From contig NZ_BFAY01000011.1 in the NCBI RefSeq assembly GCF_003112675.1, forward strand, positions 620,001 to 684,000: a stretch of 64,000 nt of DNA, written 5' to 3'. This document shows positions 1 to 8,490 of the stretch, one piece after another (the first letter of the stretch is position 1; every line of letters begins with the position of its first letter). The notes under the pieces were generated by a model that searched no databases, had not been told where the DNA came from, and saw only the letters and a list, made by a program, of their open reading frames with translations. Made by a program: the position numbers and the translations under genes. This DNA comes from Leptospira johnsonii. GTDB taxonomy: Bacteria; Spirochaetota; Leptospiria; Leptospirales; Leptospiraceae.

Positions 1-166
1 CTTCCGCGAGAAGAAAAAGTTGCCTTTCCCCTCCTCTCCAGCCGGTTTCTGTGTCGATATGAAGAATCACCCGATCAAATTGAGGTTCTAGCTTGAATTC
101 TGCAAGAGTTCCCCATTTCTTTTTAGGAAAAAAGTCCTGGACAAACGGAATTCGTCTTAGCGACAT
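1..166 (-). CDS. Partial family 4 glycosyltransferase (N-terminus only)
   Basis: Reading leftward from an ATG at 166, the frame stays open to the window edge and gives 55 residues. They contain the stretch [18 protein letters not shown], which resembles the first beta strand and glycine-rich acceptor-side loop of GT4 (group 1) GT-B glycosyltransferases. The start lies 29 bases from the divergent amidotransferase start at 196, so the two genes share a very short promoter region. Catalytic C-terminal motifs lie outside the window, so donor and product cannot be assigned. Confidence 0.6.
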   Translation of the reverse strand, partial: MSLRRIPFVQDFFPKKKWGTLAEFKLEPQFDRVILHIDTETGWRGGERQLFLLAE

Positions 167-195
167 TAATTCTAATATAACGGAGGGGGTCCAAA

Positions 196-984
196 ATGTG
201 TGAACTTTTGGGGATGAGCGCCAATGTTCCAACAGATATATGCTTTAGTTTCACTGGCCTTGTCCAAAGAGGTGGGAAAACCGGACCCCATAAAGATGGA
301 TGGGGGATCGCATTTTATGAAGGCAAGGGCTGCAGAGTTTTCCAAGATCCTCAGGCAAGTGCGGACTCTCAGCTAGCTGAACTCGTCCGCGGCTTTCCTA
401 TCAAAAGTAATTTAGTCATTTCTCATATCCGAAAAGCAAATCGCGGTAAGGTGGATCTAAAGAATACACATCCTTTCGTCCGAGAACTATGGGGTTACTA
501 TTGGACATTCGCTCATAACGGACAATTGAAAGGAGTGAAGAAGGAACCGATAAAGGATTTTACACCGGTTGGGACCACGGATAGCGAGTATGCTTTTTGT
601 TGGGTACTTTCTGAATTAAAAAAGAAGTTTAAGACAAGACCTAAGAACGAGACACTACTTTCCCAAGAGATCCGCAAACTATTGTCCAAGCTCGGAAAAA
701 AAGGAGTCTCGAATATTCTAATTTCGGATTCAAAATATTTATATGCATACTGTTCCACAAAACTCGTTTATATCACTAGGCATGCTCCATTCGGAGAGGC
801 CAAACTGATAGATGCGGACCTAAGCATAGATTTTAGAGAACATACAAATCCAAAAGACATAGTCACAGTTATAGCCACGAGCCCCCTGACCCAAAACGAA
901 ATTTGGACCCATTTTTTACCTGGAGAATTTCAGGTCTGGAAAGAAGGAAAACAATGGCAAAGATTTTCTCCAGATATTAAATAG
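196..984 (+). CDS. Class II glutamine amidotransferase (YafJ-like)
   Basis: The 262-residue protein begins MCELLGMS, so Cys2 becomes the N-terminal nucleophile once Met1 is removed, as in class II (Ntn) glutamine amidotransferases. Other family marks are [15 protein letters not shown] and TFAHNGQL, which line the glutamine pocket. Only the glutaminase domain is present, with no synthase or aminotransferase domain, so it matches the stand-alone YafJ/EgtC-like group whose substrate is usually unknown. A strong Shine-Dalgarno (CGGAGGGGG) precedes the ATG. It is convergent with the exported protein that ends at 999. The fold is secure; the ammonia acceptor is not known. Confidence 0.85.
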   Translation: MCELLGMSANVPTDICFSFTGLVQRGGKTGPHKDGWGIAFYEGKGCRVFQDPQASADSQLAELVRGFPIKSNLVISHIRKANRGKVDLKNTHPFVRELWGYYWTFAHNGQLKGVKKEPIKDFTPVGTTDSEYAFCWVLSELKKKFKTRPKNETLLSQEIRKLLSKLGKKGVSNILISDSKYLYAYCSTKLVYITRHAPFGEAKLIDADLSIDFREHTNPKDIVTVIATSPLTQNEIWTHFLPGEFQVWKEGKQWQRFSPDIK

Positions 985-998
985 AAGTTCCCAAAGCC

Positions 999-1607
999 CT
1001 AAAAATAGAACCCATATTTCAAATCCAACCCGAATGTATCCTTCACTTGATCTCTCGCATCCGACTGTGAATAGGTTCGAATATTAAGATCGAATCCGGC
1101 AGAATTTTCTTCTTCCCATTTGATCCCTCTCCAATATGTGTAAGCCAATTGAAGAACGTATTTTGCCCCTAAAAGAGCTAACCTTAGATCATTCCTACTA
1201 CGAACTCCATCCAAATCATCTTGCTTGCTATGTTGATAATTCGCTAAGAGTGAGACCAGTCCTGGGTCCGGTTGAGAATAAAAATTAGAATACACTATAA
1301 ATAGATTCCTGGAATTTTCAAATTCTTCCTTTCTTTCCACTTCTTCCTGGTGCCCCTTCAATTCGGAAATAAGCAAAATAGAAGTGATCACCATAGTGAA
1401 TCTCCCTTTTCTATACTCCTTTGCATGGAGTAGTCCCCATCCTGGGAGGACAGCACTTCTCCAAACTAGGTCCCAACGGGATCTATCTTTTGATTCCGGA
1501 GAAGAAATCATCTGTTCTTGAGAATGAAGGGATGTAAATCCAAACAAGAATATCCAAAATAAAACGAACTTTCTCACCCAGGTCTTCCTTTTATGAATAA
1601 TACGCAA
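999..1607 (-). CDS. Exported/membrane DUF5683-like protein
   Basis: The 202-residue protein has a basic N-terminus and a hydrophobic segment (about residues 14-29, ending LHSQ) that looks like a signal peptide. After it comes WRSAVLPGWGLLHAKEYRKGR, the pattern of small-repeat membrane proteins of the DUF5683 type (PG-G-Q-ytg-y-kG), followed by a second hydrophobic stretch. A charged EVERKEEFE region suggests a short helix. The function is unknown. The gene is transcribed toward the amidotransferase and its stop lies 14 bases from that gene's stop. Confidence 0.6.
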   Translation of the reverse strand: MRIIHKRKTWVRKFVLFWIFLFGFTSLHSQEQMISSPESKDRSRWDLVWRSAVLPGWGLLHAKEYRKGRFTMVITSILLISELKGHQEEVERKEEFENSRNLFIVYSNFYSQPDPGLVSLLANYQHSKQDDLDGVRSRNDLRLALLGAKYVLQLAYTYWRGIKWEEENSAGFDLNIRTYSQSDARDQVKDTFGLDLKYGFYF

Positions 1608-1714
1608 TGTGGATGTTTTACAGTCACGAAAAAAAGGAACCTAAGAAAATTATAGAATTTCGAATACTTGGTTGCCATAAGTAGGAAGACCAAATTTAAT
1701 TCTCTGGACCATCT

Positions 1715-2101
1715 ATGAAAAAAATCTCATTCTTTATCCTATTCACTTTTTTAATTTTGAGTTCCGCTTTTGTTTTTGGATCCGAACCTGAAGACGAGAT
1801 CAAGGCTTTGGTTTCTTCCTTGGATTCATGTAAGGGGTGCATCTTTATACGAAATGGTTCGGAACATAAACTGGACGATGCAAAGGCACATTTACTAAAA
1901 AAATACGATGCAGCCAAAAGTAAAATAAGCAGCACTGAAGATTTTATCAAAGGATTAGCAAGCAAATCCTCTATCACGGGAACTCCTTATAAGATAAAAT
2001 TCCCTGACGGAAAGGAAGTAGAATCCGAAAAATGGCTTACTGATAAATTGAAGGAACTACGTAATCCTCCGGCAGTAACCAAACAAAAAAAGTCAAAATA
2101 G
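1715..2101 (+). CDS. Secreted DUF5329-like protein
   Basis: This is a 128-residue protein with a clear signal peptide (MKKISFFILFTFLILSSAFVFG). The mature part contains FIRNGSEH, DAKAHLLKKY, EDFIKGLASKSS and GTPYKI in the order seen in the DUF5329 family, a small periplasmic family of unknown role. A Cys-x-x-Cys pair (CKGC) sits just before FIRNG. It is a single gene with about 75 bases before the next start. The family call comes from remembered motif order and not from a search. Confidence 0.65.
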   Translation: MKKISFFILFTFLILSSAFVFGSEPEDEIKALVSSLDSCKGCIFIRNGSEHKLDDAKAHLLKKYDAAKSKISSTEDFIKGLASKSSITGTPYKIKFPDGKEVESEKWLTDKLKELRNPPAVTKQKKSK

Positions 2102-2176
2102 ATCGACCTTAACGAAAAATTAGCCAAACTCGGCAGTTATTCTAGATTGCTGCCGTCGAATTTGATAGAGAGTTTT

Positions 2177-3238
2177 ATGCGAAAGTATTTATTTCTTCTC
2201 CCAATTTCCCTTCTATTCGCCTGCCCACCTCCTCCTAGCGAAGATCCGCTTTCTTCTTTAATATCTGCATTAACATTATCGAATATACAAGTTCCTGCAG
2301 AATTTACCATCGTAGATTCCACTAAACAAACCCAGTTAGACGCGGTAGAAGCTACTGCGACCAAGAACTCCACATGCACCAAACTAGGCGCTTTCTATTG
2401 GGAGATCGGGGACCAGAATGGAGCTTATGGATATTCTTCTGTTAACGGCTCTATCAATGGATCTACGGTTCTTCTGATTGCTTCCGCATCTAAATGGATC
2501 TGGGGAGCTTACGTTTTGGAGAAGGTTGGAACTCCAACAACGATAGAACAATCTTATCTTAGAATGAGATCTGGTTACGACAATTTGAACGATAGCAAAT
2601 GTAATTTAGCGCTCACTGTAAATGCATGTTTTACGGCCGGTCCCGGAAGAGATGGAACAAATAATAATGATTACTACAATTCCGCAGACTTAAATTATTT
2701 TTATTACAATGGAGCACATTTCCAAGCATATGCCGCATTGAATCCTAGCGGTTTGACTCCTGCGCTTACAAACTACACTCGCGTTCAACTTGCAACAGAG
2801 ATAGGAAACACATTGTTCGGAGGATCCAATCCTGGAATAGACTATGCAGTTCCCCAACCTGCAGGAGGAGTTAGGACTTCTGCTTCCGTTTATGCTCAAT
2901 TCTTAAGAAGAATATTAAATTCTAATTTGACGATCCGAAGTTACTTAGGTGCGGATCTGGTCCCTACGTTACCTTCCTTACATCCAACCCAAGCAAAGTA
3001 TTCACCTTTTGTTTTAGAAGATGTACATTATTCTTACGGACATTGGGTGGAAGATTCTTCCGGAAATGATTCCGCATATAGCAGTCCTGGAAAATTCGGA
3101 TTTTATCCTTGGATAGATCCTACTGTCACTACTTATGGGATCATCGCCAGATATTCCACATCCGGCTTAGCTTATGCAGAATCCGTGTATTGTGGAAGAC
3201 TTTTGAGAAAGGCATTTGCTACCGGGATCGAACAATAG
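2177..3238 (+). CDS. Lipoprotein with serine-hydrolase/beta-lactamase-like features
   Basis: The ATG at 2177 is preferred over an upstream in-frame start at 2147 because it places a clean lipoprotein signal (MRKYLFLLPI...LFAC, lipid Cys16) at the N-terminus. Ser103-Ala-Ser-Lys106 (ASASKW, followed by a hydrophobic helix) resembles the SxxK nucleophile motif of serine beta-lactamase/PBP folds, and a later YYNGAHF could supply a Tyr-x-Asn element. No clear KTG box is seen; a tyrosine-rich C-terminus follows. It may be a serine hydrolase of the beta-lactamase superfamily or a degenerate relative. The lipoprotein call is strong and the enzyme call tentative. Confidence 0.6.
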   Translation: MRKYLFLLPISLLFACPPPPSEDPLSSLISALTLSNIQVPAEFTIVDSTKQTQLDAVEATATKNSTCTKLGAFYWEIGDQNGAYGYSSVNGSINGSTVLLIASASKWIWGAYVLEKVGTPTTIEQSYLRMRSGYDNLNDSKCNLALTVNACFTAGPGRDGTNNNDYYNSADLNYFYYNGAHFQAYAALNPSGLTPALTNYTRVQLATEIGNTLFGGSNPGIDYAVPQPAGGVRTSASVYAQFLRRILNSNLTIRSYLGADLVPTLPSLHPTQAKYSPFVLEDVHYSYGHWVEDSSGNDSAYSSPGKFGFYPWIDPTVTTYGIIARYSTSGLAYAESVYCGRLLRKAFATGIEQ

Positions 3239-3324
3239 CCTTAGACCTCAGTCCGCACTCTGTAACGAAAAAGTAATTCTCCCTTCATGGAGTAGATACA
3301 AGAATTTAAGATGATCAAAAGTCG

Positions 3325-4560
3325 ATGCTTCCATCGACATATATCAGTTCTTATCCAACAGCAGGTCCCTTTCGGATCTTAGTTGTGACCGAAACATTTC
3401 CTCCAGAGATCAACGGAGTCGCCAAGACACTTCATAGAATGTTAGGCGATCTTTTACAAAGAGGTCACGAGATCATTCTGGTGCGTCCTAAACAAGGCCA
3501 TAACGATTACGCCACAGCAAGCGGAAATTATAGAGAAGTTTTAGTAAGAGGAGCAAAAATCCCCTTATACGAAGATCTAAGATTCGGATTTCCAGAAAAA
3601 TACTTACTGCGCAGATTAATCGAATTAGAAAAACCTGATATAGTGCATGTGGTTACAGAAGGACCGCTGGGCTGGTCCGCAGTCAGGGCAGCCAGACATG
3701 TGGGAATTCCTATCATCAGTGATTTTAGGACAAATTTCCACGCATACGCGAAGTATTATAAATTCGGATTTGCAGGGAAACTGGTCCATAATTACCTAAA
3801 AGGACTTCATAACAGGACCCAAATGACTTTGGTTCCGACTGCTCAGATCAGAGAACAATTAACCGCTCAAGGTTATACTAATGTACAAGTGGTTTCGAGA
3901 GGAATAGATTCCGATCTATTCCATCCTGCTCGTAGGAATTCCAAATTAAAATCGGAATGGGGACTCAAATCCTCCGAACTTGGAATTCTATATGTAGGAA
4001 GATTGGCTCCTGAAAAAAATTTGGACCTATTAGTAAAAACTTTCCGCAGGATCCAATCCAGAGTTCCAAACGCAAAATTGATCCTAGTGGGAGACGGACC
4101 TTCCAAAGAAAAACTACAAAAGGAAAATCCTGATTTCATATTCAGAGGAATGAGAAAAGGAAAAGAACTGGCGGAACATTATGCCACAGGAGATCTATTT
4201 CTTTTTCCAAGTCTTACGGAAACTTTCGGGAATGTGATCGTAGAAGCGATGGCATCCGGACTTCCTATCGTAGCCTATAACTACGCCGCCGCCAACCAAC
4301 ATCTCAAACACGGTAAGTCAGCCTTACTCTGCGGTTTCGACAAAGAAGAAGAATTTATAGAACAGTCCTGCCTGTTAGCAGAAAATAAAAAGTTGGCTTC
4401 CCGATTGGGTATTGCTGCAAGAAAGATCGCTGCGTCCTGCACCTGGGAAGATGTCACCGATTCTTTAGAGATGACTTACTCGAAACTTTCTCTTTCTAAG
4501 AAAAAAACTGCCAAGTCCAAGAGGACAATGAAGTTGAAAGTGCAGATGGTAAGAAGTTAG
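3325..4560 (+). CDS. GT4 family glycosyltransferase (MgtA/PimB-like)
   Basis: The 411-residue protein has a GT-B fold signature. The N-terminal domain opens with ILVVTETFPPEINGVAKTL (about residues 18-36), typical of alpha-mannosyl or glucosyl transferases that act on lipids. The C-terminal domain has LYVGRLAPEKN and the E-x7-E motif in SLTETFGNVIVEAMASGLP, which contacts the nucleotide sugar. No membrane span is seen. The basic tail (KKKTAKSKRTMKLK) could bind the membrane surface. A glycolipid or LPS product is likely but the donor is unknown. The gene stands alone; a possible ATG at 3311 is in another frame. Confidence 0.85.
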   Translation: MLPSTYISSYPTAGPFRILVVTETFPPEINGVAKTLHRMLGDLLQRGHEIILVRPKQGHNDYATASGNYREVLVRGAKIPLYEDLRFGFPEKYLLRRLIELEKPDIVHVVTEGPLGWSAVRAARHVGIPIISDFRTNFHAYAKYYKFGFAGKLVHNYLKGLHNRTQMTLVPTAQIREQLTAQGYTNVQVVSRGIDSDLFHPARRNSKLKSEWGLKSSELGILYVGRLAPEKNLDLLVKTFRRIQSRVPNAKLILVGDGPSKEKLQKENPDFIFRGMRKGKELAEHYATGDLFLFPSLTETFGNVIVEAMASGLPIVAYNYAAANQHLKHGKSALLCGFDKEEEFIEQSCLLAENKKLASRLGIAARKIAASCTWEDVTDSLEMTYSKLSLSKKKTAKSKRTMKLKVQMVRS

Positions 4561-4620
4561 GACACGCTTCTTTCAGAAGGCAAGCATTGGAACTATAAAT
4601 CTTTTTATCATCCGTAATGA

Positions 4621-5028
4621 CTACTTTCTCAATTCTTTCGTCTTCGATCTAATAAAGGATTCCTTGTCCTTCTTTGCCTCTTTCAATGCGGCTTTTATTT
4701 CTTTTGGGATATCAAAATATTTTTCGGCCCAAATATAGATCTCAAAAAATACCGGCAGCAAATCGATACCCTTTTGCGTGAGCATGTATAGAACTTTAGC
4801 TTTGCTATCCGGATGATCCGATTTTTCGATCAAACCGTTTTCTTCCAATGATTGAAGTCTGGATGCCAAAATATTTGTAGCGATACCCTCCTCAGACTTT
4901 AGGAAGTCTCCGTAAGTTCCTTTTTTGTTGAACATAAGATCCCTGATAATGAGAAGTGACCACTTGTCGCCCCAGATATCCAGGGAACAGCTAATCGGAC
5001 AATTCGATCTTTTTTTACTCACTGACAT
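4621..5028 (-). CDS. HxlR-family winged-helix regulator
   Basis: The start is set at the ATG at 5028 (MSVSKKR); a longer frame upstream would run through the operator region. The 135-residue protein contains the HxlR core: CPISCSLDIWGDKWSLLIIRDLM, then FLKSEEGIATNILASRLQSLEENGLI and a wing ending LYMLTQKG. The conserved N-terminal cysteine before the first helix is present, and members of this family often respond to electrophiles or oxidants through it. It is divergent from an SDR-MDR reductase pair, and two palindromes lie between them. No Shine-Dalgarno is visible; a TAAAAT hexamer ends seven bases before the ATG, so a leaderless message is possible. Confidence 0.88.
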   Translation of the reverse strand: MSVSKKRSNCPISCSLDIWGDKWSLLIIRDLMFNKKGTYGDFLKSEEGIATNILASRLQSLEENGLIEKSDHPDSKAKVLYMLTQKGIDLLPVFFEIYIWAEKYFDIPKEIKAALKEAKKDKESFIRSKTKELRK

Positions 5029-5047
5029 AAATTTTATTTTAAAAAGT

Positions 5048-5064
5048 GCTTGCAAAAGACAAGT
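5048..5064. promoter_or_regulatory. Upstream imperfect HxlR operator (site 1)
   Basis: GCTTGCAAAAGACAAGT is an imperfect copy of the 17-base core of the perfect palindrome at 5083-5105. Both half-sites (CTTG and CAAG) have the same spacing. It sits 20 bases upstream of the hxlR-type start and would overlap a -35 element for that gene, which fits autoregulation. Binding is inferred. Confidence 0.6.
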
Positions 5065-5082
5065 ATTTTTTCGTCTCCTATA

Positions 5083-5105
5083 TTTACTTGCAAATTGCAA
5101 GTAAA
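5083..5105. promoter_or_regulatory. Perfect palindromic HxlR operator (site 2)
   Basis: This 23-base site is a perfect inverted repeat with 11-base arms (TTTACTTGCAA and its complement) around one central A. Its right half supplies a TTGCAA that can act as a -35, with TATATA 15 bases downstream, ahead of the SDR gene at 5141. A regulator bound here would block that promoter. The centre is 38 bases from the centre of site 1. Confidence 0.75.
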
Positions 5106-5140
5106 TTGAGTCGATTATATAGGACTCAGGGGATAAAAAA

Positions 5141-5938
5141 ATGAAACAAACAATTTTAGTAACAGGAGCTTCTTCAGGTATCGGGCTCCTTCTTGCCAAT
5201 AAACTCCACGAGAACGGCCACACTGTCATCGGAACAAGCCGCAATCCTGAAAAATACAACTTACCTTTTAAATTATTAGAATTAGATATTTCTTCCGACA
5301 AGTCGATCGAGTCCTTTCCGAAACGGCTCTTTAGTCAGATAGAAAGTCTGGATGTTCTGATAAATAACGCAGGTTATTTGGTATCGGGCCTTGCCGAAGA
5401 AACTCCTATTGATCTTGGAAGGCAACAATTCGAAACCAATTTCTGGGGAACGGTTAAACTTACGAATCAGCTATTACCTTATTTTAGGAAACAAAGGCAC
5501 GGAAAGATTATCACAGTCGGATCTATTCTAGGCTTAATAGGTCTTCCTACAGTTGCCTACTATTCAGCTTCAAAACATTCGTTAGAAGGTTACTTTAAAG
5601 TTCTACGTTTCGAGCTAAGGGACTTCAATATTAAAGTCAGTATGGTTGAGCCAATGGGTTTCAAAACCAATATAGGCGATAGCGCAGTTAGATCCAAAGT
5701 AAAAATTGACGATTATGATCTACTTCGAAAACAAACCACTGCGTTCTCGAAAGAAGCATTCGATACAGCTCCTACTCCTGAACCGGTTGTAAATACTGTA
5801 TTGAAAATTATAGATCAAAAAGATCCGAAATTCAATTTCCCGGTAGGTCAAGGAGCTCCGTTTATTCTTACGATGCAACATTATGCATATAAAGCGTTTG
5901 AGAACTCAATTTTGAAAAGGGTACGTAAAGCGATATAG
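5141..5938 (+). CDS. Short-chain dehydrogenase/reductase (SDR)
   Basis: The 265-residue protein is a classical SDR. TGASSGIG near the N-terminus binds the dinucleotide, NNAG stabilises the fold, a serine in VGSILG and the YYSASKH box give the Ser-Tyr-Lys catalytic set. TSRNP after beta strand 2, with no acidic residue there, suggests NADP(H). The C-terminal part (MQHYAYKAFENSILKR) resembles oxidoreductases acting on lipophilic or aromatic carbonyls. It is the first gene of a two-gene unit (27 bases to the next start) divergent from the HxlR-type gene. Substrate unknown. Confidence 0.88.
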   Translation: MKQTILVTGASSGIGLLLANKLHENGHTVIGTSRNPEKYNLPFKLLELDISSDKSIESFPKRLFSQIESLDVLINNAGYLVSGLAEETPIDLGRQQFETNFWGTVKLTNQLLPYFRKQRHGKIITVGSILGLIGLPTVAYYSASKHSLEGYFKVLRFELRDFNIKVSMVEPMGFKTNIGDSAVRSKVKIDDYDLLRKQTTAFSKEAFDTAPTPEPVVNTVLKIIDQKDPKFNFPVGQGAPFILTMQHYAYKAFENSILKRVRKAI

Positions 5939-5965
5939 CTTTCATTAGCTATTCTGGAAAAAATT

Positions 5966-6967
5966 ATGAAAGCATATGTTATTAAAAATTATAGTAAGAA
6001 GAACAACTTGCTGTCAGCGGAAATGCCGGAGCCAGTACTAAAGAACAAAGACGTATTGGTTCAAGTCCATTCAGCGGGCGTAAACTTATTGGATTCAAAG
6101 ATCAGGAACGGTGAATTCAAACTCATATTGCCTTATAAATTACCTCTGATCCTGGGGCATGATGTAGCCGGTGTAGTGGTCAAAGTCGGGTCAAGTGTGC
6201 AAAAATTCAAAGTTGGGGATGAGGTTTATGCAAGACCTGCTGATCACAGGATCGGCGCTTTTGCCGAACTTATCGCGATTGATGAAAACGATTTAGCACT
6301 TAAGCCTACAAACTTGACTATGGAAGAAGCAGCTTCTATTCCTTTAGTCGGCCTGACTGCATGGCAAGCGTTAGTCGAAAAAGCAAATCTCCAAAAAGGG
6401 CAAAAAGTTTTTATCCAAGCAGGTTCAGGAGGGGTTGGCACATTTGCAATTCAGTTAGCTAAACATTTAGGGGCAACTGTCGCCACAACAACTAGTGCAA
6501 CTAATTTCGATTTAGTGAAAAGTCTTGGAGCGGATATCATAATTGATTATAAGAAAGATGATTTTGAAACGACGCTCAAAGATTACGATTTGGTATTGAA
6601 TAGTCAAGATGCGAAGACACTTGAAAAATCATTACGAATCCTAAAGCCCGGTGGAAAACTCATTTCAATTTCAGGTCCTCCTGATCCTGATTTTGCCGTA
6701 GAAATCGGTTCATCATGGTTTATAAAATTTCTTTTAACCTTACTGAGTTTTGGAGTTAGGAAAAAAGCAAAACAACTCAAAGTAAATTTCTCTTTTCTCT
6801 TCATGCGAGCAGAAGGAAAACAACTCGGCGAAATAACATCCCTGATCAATGCCGGCATCATTCGTCCAGTTATAGACAAGGTATTTCCTTTTGAAAAGAT
6901 CAACGAGGCAATGGCTCATGTGGAAAGCGGTCGCGCAAAAGGAAAAGTTGTAGTTAAAGTTAAGTGA
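5966..6967 (+). CDS. Zinc-independent NADP-dependent MDR (quinone oxidoreductase-like)
   Basis: The 333-residue protein has the medium-chain reductase plan: an N-terminal GroES-like part (VHSAGVNLLDSKIRNGEF, LPLILGHDVAGVVVKVG) and a Rossmann domain with QAGSGGVGTFAIQLAKHLGA. The structural-zinc cysteines and catalytic zinc ligands of alcohol dehydrogenases are absent, so it belongs to the zinc-free quinone/enone reductase branch. The C-terminus (INEAMAHVESGRAKGKVVVKV) is typical. Co-transcription with the SDR under HxlR-type control suggests detoxification of reactive carbonyls or quinones; that is inference. Confidence 0.87.
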   Translation: MKAYVIKNYSKKNNLLSAEMPEPVLKNKDVLVQVHSAGVNLLDSKIRNGEFKLILPYKLPLILGHDVAGVVVKVGSSVQKFKVGDEVYARPADHRIGAFAELIAIDENDLALKPTNLTMEEAASIPLVGLTAWQALVEKANLQKGQKVFIQAGSGGVGTFAIQLAKHLGATVATTTSATNFDLVKSLGADIIIDYKKDDFETTLKDYDLVLNSQDAKTLEKSLRILKPGGKLISISGPPDPDFAVEIGSSWFIKFLLTLLSFGVRKKAKQLKVNFSFLFMRAEGKQLGEITSLINAGIIRPVIDKVFPFEKINEAMAHVESGRAKGKVVVKVK

Positions 6968-7042
6968 AATATATGAACAGTTTCTTCTCTGACAATATAG
7001 CTATAATCGATTTTAGTAAAAAAGATCCTGGCGTTGCTTAGC

Positions 7043-8260
7043 ATGAAATTTTTATTACAAAAAATTTCTAATGCAGGTATAGACTCCAGCACAGGATGGC
7101 GGGAGGCAAAGGGAATCAAATTGCGCAACCGCATAGCGCTCGTAACCGCCATTCTCATCTTTTGCAATATTCCACTGCAGATCTTTTTCTGGCCACAAAG
7201 CAAAATTACACTCAGCATATTATCGGTTGAGAGTCCTTTACTTCTTTTGCCTATTTTATTGAACTCTCATCGATTCTACAGATTGTCGTACGTTCTACTT
7301 ATGCTTGTGTCTCAGACTTTGATTATCGTCTATTCACTTTTAGGAGGACCGGGCACACATACAGGACTTTTTACAGTGACCGTTATTTTAACTGCATTCT
7401 TCTCCGGCGGAAATGAATATCCTAGAATACGTAATGCGATCATTGCTTACTGTACTTTCTCCTTTTTGTTCCTTGAATTTTATTTTCAGCTATTTCCTCC
7501 TATTCTTTCATTCGAGTCTCTCTATCTTGAATGGTTGCGCAGAACAATCGACTTCGGTTTGATTGCATTTACACTTGGAATTTCTTTCGACATCGCCAAA
7601 GAAATTCGCAATTCGGACGATGAGATTGAAAATGAACGGGAAAAGTCCGAAAATCTGCTACTAAACATACTCCCAAGAACGATCGCTACCCAGCTGAAAC
7701 TCGACCATGGAGTGATCGCTGAACGTTATGAAGAATCGAGCGTTCTCTTTGCGGATATAGCCGGTTTCACAGTAATGTCTTCTACAATGGCTCCGGATCA
7801 GGTTGTCCAAATGCTCGACGAAGTATTCCGCGAATTCGATGATTTAGCACGGAGACTTGGTTTAGAAAAAATCAAGACGATCGGTGATGCCTACATGGTT
7901 GCGGCGGGCTTACCCGAGAGACGTAGTGATCACTGCGAAGCGATCTTTAAACTTGCAGTCGAGATGCAGGATCTGATGCGTGAAAAATTCAGCATAAAGT
8001 ATAACGGACTCGCTCTGCGCATCGGCATTCATACAGGCCCTGTAGTTGCAGGTGTGATCGGTACAGTCAAATTCGCATACGATCTGTGGGGTGATACCGT
8101 CAATACTGCAAGCCGTATGGAATCGCATGGTGTCACTGGTCATATTCAGGTTACAGAAGCGGTTTACGAAAAATTAAAAAATCGTTATACTTTCGAACTG
8201 CGAGGAGAACTTGATATTAAAGGTAAAGGCAAAATGAAAACTTATCTTTTTCCCGTATGA
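7043..8260 (+). CDS. Membrane-bound class III adenylate cyclase
   Basis: ATG at 7043 is chosen over a TTG nine bases upstream. The 405-residue protein has about five or six hydrophobic segments in its first 180 residues, then a short coiled linker (EIENEREKSENLLLNILP) and a class III catalytic domain. FADIAGFT carries the first metal aspartate; IKTIGDAYM carries the adenine-selecting lysine and the second metal aspartate; YDLWGDTVNTASRM carries the adenine-contacting aspartate plus the transition-state Asn and Arg. All catalytic residues are present, so an active homodimeric adenylate cyclase is expected. Leptospires encode many such proteins; what the membrane part senses is unknown. Confidence 0.92.
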   Translation: MKFLLQKISNAGIDSSTGWREAKGIKLRNRIALVTAILIFCNIPLQIFFWPQSKITLSILSVESPLLLLPILLNSHRFYRLSYVLLMLVSQTLIIVYSLLGGPGTHTGLFTVTVILTAFFSGGNEYPRIRNAIIAYCTFSFLFLEFYFQLFPPILSFESLYLEWLRRTIDFGLIAFTLGISFDIAKEIRNSDDEIENEREKSENLLLNILPRTIATQLKLDHGVIAERYEESSVLFADIAGFTVMSSTMAPDQVVQMLDEVFREFDDLARRLGLEKIKTIGDAYMVAAGLPERRSDHCEAIFKLAVEMQDLMREKFSIKYNGLALRIGIHTGPVVAGVIGTVKFAYDLWGDTVNTASRMESHGVTGHIQVTEAVYEKLKNRYTFELRGELDIKGKGKMKTYLFPV

Positions 8261-8293
8261 TCTATTTAGATAAACCTTACCTAATATGCGCGA

Positions 8294-8371
8294 GGTCTTT
8301 GCAGGACTTGGTCCGAAGGACCGAGCGGGGCTCCGCGAGTCCGTAAAAGACCGACCCTTGCAACGCAAGGG
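8294..8371. repeat. Cloverleaf-like structured intergenic element
   Basis: A GC-rich island in an AT-rich gap. An outer stem pairs 8294-8300 (GGTCTTT) with 8346-8352. Inside it 8304-8308 (GGACT) pairs with 8338-8342 and encloses two hairpins: 8310-8314 with 8318-8322 (GGTCC, loop GAA) and 8325-8328 with 8333-8336. A further perfect hairpin, 8355-8361 (CCCTTGC) with 8365-8371, follows. The nested design resembles dispersed REP/MITE-like elements; copy number cannot be judged from one window. Confidence 0.6.
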
Positions 8372-8430
8372 ACGCGCCCAAATCCTTCTTCAAAATTATT
8401 CCGGAATTTTTTTAAGATTCTTTTTTTCGC

Positions 8431-8457
8431 TTGTACTTTCTTTGCCTTTACTATAAT
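8431..8457 (+). promoter_or_regulatory. Candidate sigma-70 promoter
   Basis: TTGTAC at 8431-8436 and TATAAT at 8452-8457 are 15 bases apart, slightly short, with a strong -10. It lies just upstream of a Shine-Dalgarno and a small open frame at 8491 and could also serve the DoxX-like gene at 8679. Confidence 0.45.
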
Positions 8458-8490
8458 GGCTGGCAAATTTACCGGCAAGGAGAATAGCCT

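Noticed and set aside
5029..5301. N-terminal extension of the HxlR-type gene
   Set aside because: It would read through the operators and into the divergent SDR gene.
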